This document shows positions 28,183 to 36,210 of a DNA stretch of 64,000 nt, piece by piece. The DNA is from Plesiocystis pacifica SIR-1 (GTDB taxonomy: Bacteria > Myxococcota_A > Polyangia > Nannocystales > Nannocystaceae). Below the pieces are notes generated by a model. That model had not been told where the DNA came from. It saw only the letters and a program-made list of their open reading frames with translations, and did not search any database. The stretch lies in contig NZ_ABCS01000029.1 of assembly GCF_000170895.1 (NCBI RefSeq), forward strand, positions 1 to 64,000, written 5' to 3'. The number at the start of each line of letters is the position of its first letter. The stretch's first letter is position 1. The position numbers and the translations under genes were made by a program.

Positions 28183-28350
28183 GTCGTGGACGTGGGGCAG
28201 GGAGGGCGTGGCGTCGTCCACGACGGCAAAAATAGACAGGGACTGTGATTTACTCACAGTCCCTGAGTCGTGGACGTGGGGCAGGGAGGGCGTGGCGTCG
28301 TCCACGACGGCTAAAATGGACAGAGACTGTGGATGCATCCACAGTCTCTG
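28180..28350 (+). repeat. module 1 repeat array I (two units, class I palindromes)
   Basis: Two near-identical units starting GAGTCGTGGACGTGGGGCAG (28181 and 28265). Each has a long stem (GTCGTGGACG with CGTCCACGAC), the linker GGCTAAAAT-type, then a palindrome. Palindrome 1 is 28238-28264 (11-bp arms AGGGACTGTGA / TCACAGTCCCT). Palindrome 2 is 28322-28349, a perfect 28-bp inverted repeat. The array fills the space between two convergent lipoprotein genes and abuts the stop codon of the left one. Confidence 0.9.
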
Positions 28351-28360
28351 AGCCCTCGCT

Positions 28361-28756
28361 TCAGTCGCTCGGCACGAGCGAGACGGTGATCACCCGGGGC
28401 GCGTAGGCGCAGTAGCAGCCGAACTCATCGAAGGCGCCGTAGTCGTCGACCTCAACCTCGAGGGTCTGCGCGTCGAAGCCCGGCGCCGACACCTCGAGGC
28501 TGTAGAGGCCCGAGTTCACCCCAAAGCCGCACGCCTGCATCCCCGTCGCCCCCGTCGTGCACGCGCCGTAGCCTTCGCAGACCACGAGGCCCTGGGCCGC
28601 GGGCTCTCCCGTCGACCCGTCGAGGACGACGACGCTGACCGCCGGAGGGCAGCAGCCGCCCTCGTCCGCGCCCTCGTCCCCTTCGGGACCACAAGCCGTC
28701 AAAGACGCCACGCTCAGCGCGAGGACCAGCCATCGAGAGGTCGAGGACACGCTCAT
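28361..28756 (-). CDS. small lipoprotein with carboxypeptidase-regulatory-like domain
   Basis: 131 residues. Signal peptide with lipobox LTAC, a short acidic linker and CCPP. Then comes a single beta-sandwich resembling the carboxypeptidase regulatory (Ig-like) domain: VSVVVLDGSTGEPAAQG, YSLEVSAPGF, TLEVEVDDYG, with several extra cysteines. It is probably surface-anchored and stabilised by disulfides. It converges on the repeat array downstream. Function unknown. Confidence 0.72.
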   Translation of the reverse strand: MSVSSTSRWLVLALSVASLTACGPEGDEGADEGGCCPPAVSVVVLDGSTGEPAAQGLVVCEGYGACTTGATGMQACGFGVNSGLYSLEVSAPGFDAQTLEVEVDDYGAFDEFGCYCAYAPRVITVSLVPSD

Positions 28757-28902
28757 GTCCCTTCAGGATGTGTCCTCAGCCGCAGCGCGAAAGGCCGAGC
28801 CTGGCCGCAGCCTTTGCCTGCTCCCGACACCCCCGCCGCGAACCCTGCGAACCCGTCCCGCCCTTGCTCCCCGCCCGGCTCGCCAAGGGCCGCTGCGCCC
28901 CC

Positions 28903-28908
28903 TAAGAT
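28903..28908 (+). promoter_or_regulatory. -10 box (TAAGAT) of the topoisomerase-helicase gene
   Basis: TAAGAT lies 8 nt before the GTG at 28917 and helps to fix that start. Confidence 0.45.
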
Positions 28909-28916
28909 GCGCGCTC

Positions 28917-31900
28917 GTGACCGTCGTCGTCGTCGCCGAAAAGCCCTCCGTCGCGCGGGACATCGCCGCTGCGCTCGGCGCGACGCAGCGCCGCAAGGGC
29001 TACCTCGAGGGCGAGGGCTACCGCGTGACCTGGGCCGTCGGCCACCTCGTGGGCCTCGCCGAACCGGGCGACATCGACGCGGCCTGGAAATACTGGGACC
29101 TCGCGACCCTGCCCATGCTCCCGCGCAGCTGGCCCCTGCGCGCCCTCGAGCACGGCGCGGACCAGCTCGCCGTGCTCGCGCGCTTGATGAACGCCCGCGG
29201 CGTGAAGGAGCTCGTCTCGGCCACGGACGCGGGGCGCGAGGGCGAGCTGATCTTCCGCTACATCTACGAGCAGGTCGGCTGCACCAAGCCCTGGCGGCGG
29301 CTGTGGATCTCGGCCCTGACCCACGAAGCGATCCGCGCGGGCTTTCGGCGCCTGCGCAGCCCCGCGCAGCTCGAGGGCCTGGCCAACGCCGCTCGTGCGC
29401 GCAGCCGCGCCGACTGGCTCGTGGGCATGAACCTCTCGCGCGCCTACAGCCTGCGCCACGACGACTCGCTCAGCGTCGGTCGCGTGCAGACGCCGACCCT
29501 GGCCATGCTCGTCGAGCGCGAGCGGGCCATCCGCGAGTTCGTCCCCGAGCTCTACCGAGAGGTGCACGCCCGCTTTGGGGCCAGCGTGGGCGAGTACGAG
29601 GGGGTCTATCACCGACCGGCGCCGCCCGACTCCGAGACCCAGGCCCAGCGCGCGGCCAAGCCCAGGCGCGACGCCAAGGCGGCCGCGAACACCCTCGCCC
29701 GCCTGCCCGCGGAGCCCGACGAGGCCGAGGAGGTCATCGCCCGAGCCAAGCGCGGCGAGGCCCACGTCGCCTCGGTCAGCCGGACCAAGCGCAGCTTCCC
29801 GCCCCCGCTGCTCTACGACCTGACCGAGCTCCAGCGCCACGCGAACCGCCTGTTCGGCTTCTCGGCCAAGCGCACCCTGGACATCGCCCAGACCCTCTAC
29901 GAGCGGCACAAGGCCCTGTCCTATCCACGCACGGACAGCCGCCACATCGACCGCGAGACCGCCGGGACGCTGGGGTCGATCGTCGCCGCGATCGCGCCGA
30001 GCTACTCCGGGGCCGAGACCAATCTCGTGGCCGAGCGCAGCGGCGAGCGCCCGCTCGGATCGCGCTACGTCAACGACGCCAAGGTCAGCGATCACCACGC
30101 GATCCTGCCCACGGCCGAGCGCCCTTCCCTGCGCGCCGGCAGCGACGAGGCCAAGATCTACGACCTCGTGTGTCGCCGCCTGCTCGCCGCCTACCACGAG
30201 CCGCACATCGAGGCGCGGACCAAGGTCGAGACCCACATCGTCACCGCGCGGCCCGAGGCCGGGGTCGAGGCGATCGTCGACCGCTACCTGAGCACGGGCA
30301 GCTCCGTGGAGCAGGAGGGCTGGAAGGTGCTCGACCTGCGCGTCCGGCCCAAGGCCAAGACCGAGCCCAAGCTGCCCGGCGGCCTGGCCAAGGACCAAGC
30401 GGTGCGCGTCCTCGATGTCCGCGCGCTGTCCAAGCAGACCCAGCCTCCGCGCCCGCACAGCGAAGCGACCCTGCTCGGGGCCATGGAGCACGCCGGGCGG
30501 CAGCTCGACGACGAACAGCTCGGCGAGGCCATGCGCGGCAGCGGCCTGGGCACCCCGGCGACGCGCGCGGCGACCATCGAGCTGCTCTTGCGCCGCGGCT
30601 ACGTCGAGCGCGAGGGCAGCAAGGCCCTGCGCGCGAGCCCCAAGGGCGAGCGGCTGATCGACGCGGTCCATCCCCAGGTCAAGAGCCCCGAGATGACCGG
30701 CAACTGGGAGCTCTCGCTGCACCAGATGCGCGGCGAGGCTGGCGAGCTCGAGGCCTTCATGCAGACCATCGAGCGCTACGTCAGTGAGGTCTGCGCCGCG
30801 GTCCAGGCCCAGGGGCGAGCGCCGCCGCGCTCGCCACGACCCGGCCCTGCGCGAGCCCAACACGAGCCCAGCGATCGCCGCGCCCATCCCGGGCAGCCCG
30901 GCCCCGCGCGCCAGACCCAGCTCCAGCTGAGCGCCACGAGCCATGGCCCCCCAGCTCCGAGCCCCCGCGAGGTCCTGGCGCCCGATCAACTCCCGCAGCT
31001 GCTCGCGGAGCGCTTCGGCTTCCCTGCCTTTCGCCCGCACCAGGCCGAGATCTGCGCGGCGATCCACGCGGGCCACAGCGCGCTGGTCGTGATGCCGACC
31101 GGGGCTGGCAAGTCGCTGTGCTACCAGCTGCCCGGGGTCGCGCGCGGCGGCGCGACCTTGGTCATCAGCCCGCTGATCGCCCTGATCGAAGATCAAGTCC
31201 ACAAGCTGCGCGCGCAGGGCTTCGTCGCCGAGCGCATCCACTCGGGGCTCTCCCGCACCGCCGCGCGCGAGGTCTGCCGCCGCTACCTCGCCGACGAGCT
31301 CGACTTCTTGTTCGTCGCGCCCGAGCGCCTGGGCGTGCGGGGCTTCCCGGAGATGCTCGCGCGCCGCCGCCCCGCGCTCATCGCCGTCGACGAGGCCCAC
31401 TGCATCTCGCAGTGGGGCCACGACTTTCGCCCGGACTACCGCATGCTCGAGGCCCGCCTGCGCCCCCTCGGCGCCGGCCGAGAGGTGCCCATCGCCGCGC
31501 TCACGGCCACGGCCACGCCCCGGGTCCAGGGCGACATCCTCGCCCAGCTGGGGCTCGACCAGGCCAAGACCTTCATCAAGGGCTTTCGCCGCACCAACCT
31601 GGCCATCGAGGTGGTCGAGGTCCCGGTCGGCGCCCGCCAGCAGCTGTGCGCCGAGCTCCTCGAGCCCGACGAGCGGCGCCCGGCGATCGTCTACGCGCCC
31701 ACACGCAGCAGCTGCGAAGAGCTCGCGCAGCTGCTCGGCGAGCGCGGGCGCGGACGCTACGGTGTCGCCCGCTACCACGCGGGCATGAGCGCCTCGCAGC
31801 GGGCCAAGGTCCAAGCTGCGTTCACCGCAGGCGAGCTCGGGGTCATCGTGGCGACCGTGGCCTTCGGCATGGGCATCGACAAGGCCGACATCCGCACGGT

Positions 31901-33146
31901 CGTGCACGTCGCCGCGCCCGGCAGCCTCGAGGCCTACTACCAGGAGATCGGCCGCGCCGGCCGCGACGGCGAGCCGAGCCGCGCGATCTTGATGCACGCC
32001 TACGCCGACCGGCGCACCCACGAGTTCTTCCTCGAGCGGGACTACCCGCCGCTGGCCAAGCTCGAGGCCGTCGCTCGCCTGCTCGGGCCCCGGCCCGTGC
32101 AGCGCGTCTCCTTGCGCAGGCGCGCGCGCGTCAAGATGGAGCTGCTGCAGATCATCTTGACCAAGCTGTGGATCCACGGCGCCGCCGCCCTCGACGACGA
32201 ACACAGCGCCCGCAAGGGCCCGCGCGACGACTGGCGCGCGCCCTACCAGGCCCAGCGAGAACACCGCTACGAGCAGCTCGAGCGCGCCCAGCACTACCTG
32301 CGATCGAGCCGCTGCCGCATGCTCGAGCTGATCGAGCACTTTGGCGACCGGGAAGACCAGGCCGGGCCCTGCGGCATGTGTGACATCTGCGCGCCCTCGC
32401 AGGTGCTGCTCGCCCAGCGCGAGCGAGCCAGCGAGATCCAGCAGCGCTGCGCCGAGGCCATCGAGGCGGCCCTCCGCGCGGCGCCCAAGGGCATCGCCGC
32501 GGGGCGCCTCTACGAGGACCTCGCCATGCCGCAGGTCGATCGCGGCAGCTTCGAGGGCGTGGTCGAGGCCCTCGTGCGCGCGGGCTACGTCGAGGTCGAG
32601 TCGCGCACCTTCGTGCCCCGCGGCAAGCGACGCCGGGTCAGCTTCCGCAAGCTCAGCCTCGCGCGCCCCTTCCCCACCGAAGCGGACGCGCTCGAGGCGA
32701 TGCTGGCCAGCTTGCCGGTGATCGTCGACTTCGGCGAGCGCTACCCCAGCAAGGCGAAGACCAAGGCCAAGGGCCCGCGTCGACGCAAGGGCAAGCGCCG
32801 GACCAAGCAGGCGAGCAAGCGGCGTTCATCCTCGCGGACATCCTCGAGCGCCAAGCCCCGCGCCGCGCCCAAGCCCCGCGCGGCCCCCAAAGCGCGCGCC
32901 TCCGCCGAGAGCTCCTCGAGCACGAAGGCCAGCGACCCCCGCCTGCGAAGCTTACAGAGCTGGCGCACGGCCGTGGCCCAGGTCCAAGGCCTCGCCCCCT
33001 CGCGGGTGCTCAACGACAAGCAGCTCCACGCCCTCGCGACCTCCACAGTCAACGACATCACGGACCTCCGAGCCGTCCCTGGCATCGGGCCCAAGACCCT
33101 CGAACGCTACGGCCAAGCCCTCGTCCAGCTCCTGGGCGAAGACTGA
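28917..33146 (+). CDS. DNA topoisomerase III - RecQ helicase fusion protein
   Basis: 1,409 residues. Residues 1 to about 640 are a type IA topoisomerase of the TopB class: TOPRIM start VVVAEKPSVARDIAAALG, TDAGREGELIFR, and catalytic Tyr336 in LSYPRTDSRHI. After a Pro/Arg-rich linker (about 640-700) comes a complete RecQ: PTGAGKSLCYQLPG (Walker A near 729), DEAHCISQWGHDFRPDY (Asp825), helicase motifs IV-VI (ARYHAGMSASQR, GIDKADIRTVVH, EIGRAGRDGE), the four-Cys zinc site ending CGMCDIC, a winged-helix region, a Lys/Ser/Ala-rich linker and a C-terminal HRDC domain. Both halves keep their catalytic residues. GTG 28917 is used because MTVVVVAEKP is the family start and a -10 box precedes it. Predicted role: unlinking of recombination intermediates, as in RecQ-Top3 complexes. 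Confidence 0.92.
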   Translation: MTVVVVAEKPSVARDIAAALGATQRRKGYLEGEGYRVTWAVGHLVGLAEPGDIDAAWKYWDLATLPMLPRSWPLRALEHGADQLAVLARLMNARGVKELVSATDAGREGELIFRYIYEQVGCTKPWRRLWISALTHEAIRAGFRRLRSPAQLEGLANAARARSRADWLVGMNLSRAYSLRHDDSLSVGRVQTPTLAMLVERERAIREFVPELYREVHARFGASVGEYEGVYHRPAPPDSETQAQRAAKPRRDAKAAANTLARLPAEPDEAEEVIARAKRGEAHVASVSRTKRSFPPPLLYDLTELQRHANRLFGFSAKRTLDIAQTLYERHKALSYPRTDSRHIDRETAGTLGSIVAAIAPSYSGAETNLVAERSGERPLGSRYVNDAKVSDHHAILPTAERPSLRAGSDEAKIYDLVCRRLLAAYHEPHIEARTKVETHIVTARPEAGVEAIVDRYLSTGSSVEQEGWKVLDLRVRPKAKTEPKLPGGLAKDQAVRVLDVRALSKQTQPPRPHSEATLLGAMEHAGRQLDDEQLGEAMRGSGLGTPATRAATIELLLRRGYVEREGSKALRASPKGERLIDAVHPQVKSPEMTGNWELSLHQMRGEAGELEAFMQTIERYVSEVCAAVQAQGRAPPRSPRPGPARAQHEPSDRRAHPGQPGPARQTQLQLSATSHGPPAPSPREVLAPDQLPQLLAERFGFPAFRPHQAEICAAIHAGHSALVVMPTGAGKSLCYQLPGVARGGATLVISPLIALIEDQVHKLRAQGFVAERIHSGLSRTAAREVCRRYLADELDFLFVAPERLGVRGFPEMLARRRPALIAVDEAHCISQWGHDFRPDYRMLEARLRPLGAGREVPIAALTATATPRVQGDILAQLGLDQAKTFIKGFRRTNLAIEVVEVPVGARQQLCAELLEPDERRPAIVYAPTRSSCEELAQLLGERGRGRYGVARYHAGMSASQRAKVQAAFTAGELGVIVATVAFGMGIDKADIRTVVHVAAPGSLEAYYQEIGRAGRDGEPSRAILMHAYADRRTHEFFLERDYPPLAKLEAVARLLGPRPVQRVSLRRRARVKMELLQIILTKLWIHGAAALDDEHSARKGPRDDWRAPYQAQREHRYEQLERAQHYLRSSRCRMLELIEHFGDREDQAGPCGMCDICAPSQVLLAQRERASEIQQRCAEAIEAALRAAPKGIAAGRLYEDLAMPQVDRGSFEGVVEALVRAGYVEVESRTFVPRGKRRRVSFRKLSLARPFPTEADALEAMLASLPVIVDFGERYPSKAKTKAKGPRRRKGKRRTKQASKRRSSSRTSSSAKPRAAPKPRAAPKARASAESSSSTKASDPRLRSLQSWRTAVAQVQGLAPSRVLNDKQLHALATSTVNDITDLRAVPGIGPKTLERYGQALVQLLGED

Positions 33147-33183
33147 ACGCCCCCCGCTCCCAAGCCCCGAGCCCCGGCGGGGC

Positions 33184-34806
33184 CTAATCGCCGCTGGCTT
33201 CGGGGCCTACCGGGCGGCCTAGCGACACGTCGAGGGCCGCCCGCGCCTGGTGCAGCTCCGCCCACGCCGAGACCTCCTGGGCCGCCGCCTCGGCGACGGC
33301 GAGCTCGCGCAGGTTGACCCGCAGCAGGTCGCTGTCGCCGAGCTCGAAGCGGCGCAGCTCGGCCTCGGACAGCTGCCGCGCCAGGTCGTGCTGCTCGGCG
33401 CGGAGCTCGAGCTGGGCGTGGGCGGCCACGAGCGCCGAGTGGGCGTCGCCGATCTCCATGGCGACCTCGTTTCGAGCCAGGCGCAGCTGCGCCTCGACGC
33501 GCTGGAGCTCGGCCCGGGCGGTGCGGGCCTTGCCCCGAGCCTTGCGCATGGGGATCGGCAGCTCGAGCTCGATGGTCGCGGCGACCTCGGGGGGGAGCAG
33601 GGACTCGACCCCCTCGCCGAGGTCCTTGGCGACCCAGGCCGAGACGTCGACCCGCGGCGCGATCTGGTTTCGAGCCCAGCGCAGCTCGGCGACCTTTTGC
33701 TCGCGCACCTGGAGCAGCGCCTGAATGTCCGGGCGGTTGGCGATGGCCTGCTCGATCTCGTCGCTGGTCGGCGAGAGCGGGACTTCGATCTCGGGGACAT
33801 CGCCCGCCCACACGCTGGCCGGCAGCACCGGCACGCGCTCGCGCCCAGCGAGCACCGGCTCGCCCTCGCCGTCGCGCAGGAACAGCGAGAGCTTGAGGGT
33901 CGCCTTTTGGAACGAGCGCGTCTCCTTCACCACCTTGCCGCGGCGCGAGAGGATGGTCCGGCGGTTGTCGACGCCGACGATGGCCTCGACGGCGCCCAGA
34001 TCGATCTGCCGGCGCAGCCCGACGTCGCGGGTCTCGGCGATCTCGAGCAGCTGCTCGGCGACCTCGAGGCGCTGACCCGCGGCGACCCAGTCCCAGTAGG
34101 CCTTGGTCGCCTTGAGCTGGAGCTCGAGGGACTTGGCGTCGCGCTCGGCGTCCTGGCGCGCGACCTCGAGGTCGGCGACGCGGCGCTCGGTCCGGGCCTC
34201 GTCCGTGGGCCCGCCCTGCCACAGCGGCAGGCTCGCCCCGGCCCGCAGCTCGCCGCCAGAGGCCGTGAGCAGCTTGCCGTCGTAGACCGCGAAGTCGCCG
34301 GCGCCCACGCGCCACCCTGCCCACACGCCGAGGCCCCACAGCGGGGTCGCCTGGGTGACCTTCACGTCGACCAGGCCGTGCTGGTAGTAGCTCAGGGGCT
34401 GGATCAGCCCGCGGGCCGCCAGCTTGGGGTCGAAGGCTCCCCGCGCGGCCATGGCCTTGCCGCGGGCGCCCTCTCGCTTGCGCTCGGCGGCCTCGAGGCG
34501 CGGGTCGTGCTCCGCCACGGAGCCGAGCACCTCGCCGAGCTCCAGGGGTGCAGCCCGGGCCGGGCCTTCCGCGCTGTCCGCCGTCCGAGCATCGGCCTGG
34601 GCCTGGCTCGCCTGCGCCCGCCGGGTGGCCGCCGCCGCGGGTGTCTCGACGCCGCGCTGCGTCCGGTCGACCGCGACCTCCGCCTCGGCCCTCCCCTCAG
34701 CCGGGACTTCCTCAGCTCCCTCTTTCGCCGGCGCCGGCGGGGCCACGAAGGTCGGGGGCGGGGCGAAGCTGAGCAGGAGGGCGACCGTCACAGCCGCCGC
34801 GCTCAC
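33184..34806 (-). CDS. TolC-type outer-membrane efflux protein
   Basis: 540 residues. Signal-like N-terminus (AAAVTVALLLSFAPPP), a Pro/Ala/Glu-rich linker of about 80 residues, then the paired helical repeats of the outer-membrane efflux family (SAEELRRFELGDSDLLRVNLRE-like segments, long heptad-rich helices). Its GTG start overlaps the stop of the HlyD gene as GTGA. It would form the outer-membrane channel of the ABC-HlyD-TolC exporter encoded here. The long linker before the barrel/helix domain is unusual. Confidence 0.85.
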   Translation of the reverse strand: MSAAAVTVALLLSFAPPPTFVAPPAPAKEGAEEVPAEGRAEAEVAVDRTQRGVETPAAAATRRAQASQAQADARTADSAEGPARAAPLELGEVLGSVAEHDPRLEAAERKREGARGKAMAARGAFDPKLAARGLIQPLSYYQHGLVDVKVTQATPLWGLGVWAGWRVGAGDFAVYDGKLLTASGGELRAGASLPLWQGGPTDEARTERRVADLEVARQDAERDAKSLELQLKATKAYWDWVAAGQRLEVAEQLLEIAETRDVGLRRQIDLGAVEAIVGVDNRRTILSRRGKVVKETRSFQKATLKLSLFLRDGEGEPVLAGRERVPVLPASVWAGDVPEIEVPLSPTSDEIEQAIANRPDIQALLQVREQKVAELRWARNQIAPRVDVSAWVAKDLGEGVESLLPPEVAATIELELPIPMRKARGKARTARAELQRVEAQLRLARNEVAMEIGDAHSALVAAHAQLELRAEQHDLARQLSEAELRRFELGDSDLLRVNLRELAVAEAAAQEVSAWAELHQARAALDVSLGRPVGPEASGD

Positions 34807-36161
34807 TTGACCCCCTTGGCGACCTTGGCGTCGACCGGGCCCTTGCCCTTGCCCTTGCCCTTGCCTTTGCCCTTGCCGTCGTAGGCCGGGTCGACCGCGG
34901 GCGGGAAGCCGTTGAACTGACGCCACAGCTCGTAGCCCAGGCGGACGCGGTCGAGCAGCACCCAGCCCTTGACCCGCACGCCCTGACGCAGGAAGCGCTG
35001 CTCGGGCCAGGGATCGTCGTCGGGGTCGGGGCGCACGACCACGCGGAAGCGGCCGGCGTCGTCGGTGGTCGCGTCGACGAACTCGACCACGCCGCCGAAG
35101 GTGCCCACGGCGGCCGACGGCCAGCCCACGAACTGCACCGCAGGCCAGCCCTCGAACTGCAGCCGGACCTTGCGGCCCGGAGCGATCAGCGGGCCGTCGC
35201 GCCCGGACATCCACACCTCCACGGCGCTCGCGCTCATGTCGGGCACGAAGCGGGCCACGGCATCGCCAGCCTTGACCATCTGACCGTCCTGCTTGACGAC
35301 GATCTTGAGCACCGTGCCGTCCCGGGGCGCGACGATGGTCATGCGCTGCTGCCGGGCCAGGCGGGTCTCGACCTTTTGAACTTCGGTCTCGGCCTTGGCC
35401 AGGTCGGCCTCGGCCTTGCGCAGATCGGCCTTGGCCTTCTCCACGCTCGCGGTCGCGCTCGCCCCGGCCTCGGTGCGGTTGACCCCGAGGCGCTCGATCT
35501 CCCGCTTGGCCGCGCGCAGGTTGGCCTCGGCGCGGTCGAGGTCGGCGGCCTCGGTCTCGGCCTTCATCTGGGCGACCTCGACGTCGCGCTTGGACGCGAG
35601 GCCCTCCTCGAACAGCGCCTCCTTGCGATCGCGGTTCAGGTCCGCGGTGCGCGAGGAGGCCTTGGCCGCGTCCACGGCCCGCTCCGCGGCGACGAGGCGA
35701 TCGCGGGCCACGTCGACGCGCAGCCCGGCGGAGCTGCGCTTGGCGTCGGCGGCCAGCTCGAGCGAGGTGATGCGCGCCTTGGCCACGTCGACGGAGCCCT
35801 GGGAGGCCGTCTTGGCCATCTGCGCCGCGTCGAGCTGACGCTCGTAGCGGGCCAGGATGTCGGGGTCGTTGTCGGCGATGTCGGCCAGCGAGTCGCCGGC
35901 GCGGACCCGGCTGCCCTCTTGCACGTGCCAGCGGACGATGCGGCCCTCGATGGGCGCCTCGACGGCCTGCTGGCGCTCGAGCGGGGCGTAGGCGATGACG
36001 CGCCCGGTCCCGGCGACGTTTTGCTGCCAGGGGGAGAAGGCCGCGACGATGGCGATGAGCAGGGCCACGCCAATGATCCGCGCGAGCACCTGGGTCACCC
36101 GCGGCGTCGTGCTGACGAGCATCGACGCGCGCATGCGTGGGGAGGGCGGGGAGGACAACAT
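34803..36161 (-). CDS. HlyD-family membrane fusion protein with C-terminal Gly-Lys repeats
   Basis: 452 residues from ATG 36161; a TTG 30 nt upstream is possible. One membrane helix (IIGVALLIAIVAAF), a lipoyl half-motif (EAPIEGRIVRWHVQEGSRVRAG), a very long alpha-helical hairpin with coiled-coil character (KAETEAADLDRAEANL...), the second lipoyl half (IVAPRDGTVLKIVVKQDG) and a beta-barrel domain. The C-terminus has seven Gly-Lys dipeptides encoded by a 6-bp tandem repeat (about 34840-34878). It bridges the inner-membrane ABC subunit and TolC. Middle gene of a three-gene operon. Confidence 0.87.
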   Translation of the reverse strand: MLSSPPSPRMRASMLVSTTPRVTQVLARIIGVALLIAIVAAFSPWQQNVAGTGRVIAYAPLERQQAVEAPIEGRIVRWHVQEGSRVRAGDSLADIADNDPDILARYERQLDAAQMAKTASQGSVDVAKARITSLELAADAKRSSAGLRVDVARDRLVAAERAVDAAKASSRTADLNRDRKEALFEEGLASKRDVEVAQMKAETEAADLDRAEANLRAAKREIERLGVNRTEAGASATASVEKAKADLRKAEADLAKAETEVQKVETRLARQQRMTIVAPRDGTVLKIVVKQDGQMVKAGDAVARFVPDMSASAVEVWMSGRDGPLIAPGRKVRLQFEGWPAVQFVGWPSAAVGTFGGVVEFVDATTDDAGRFRVVVRPDPDDDPWPEQRFLRQGVRVKGWVLLDRVRLGYELWRQFNGFPPAVDPAYDGKGKGKGKGKGKGPVDAKVAKGVK

Positions 36162-36210
36162 GGTGTCGTAGTTCGAGGGGGCGAGAGGCAAATCGAAGGA
36201 CAGGTCGGGC

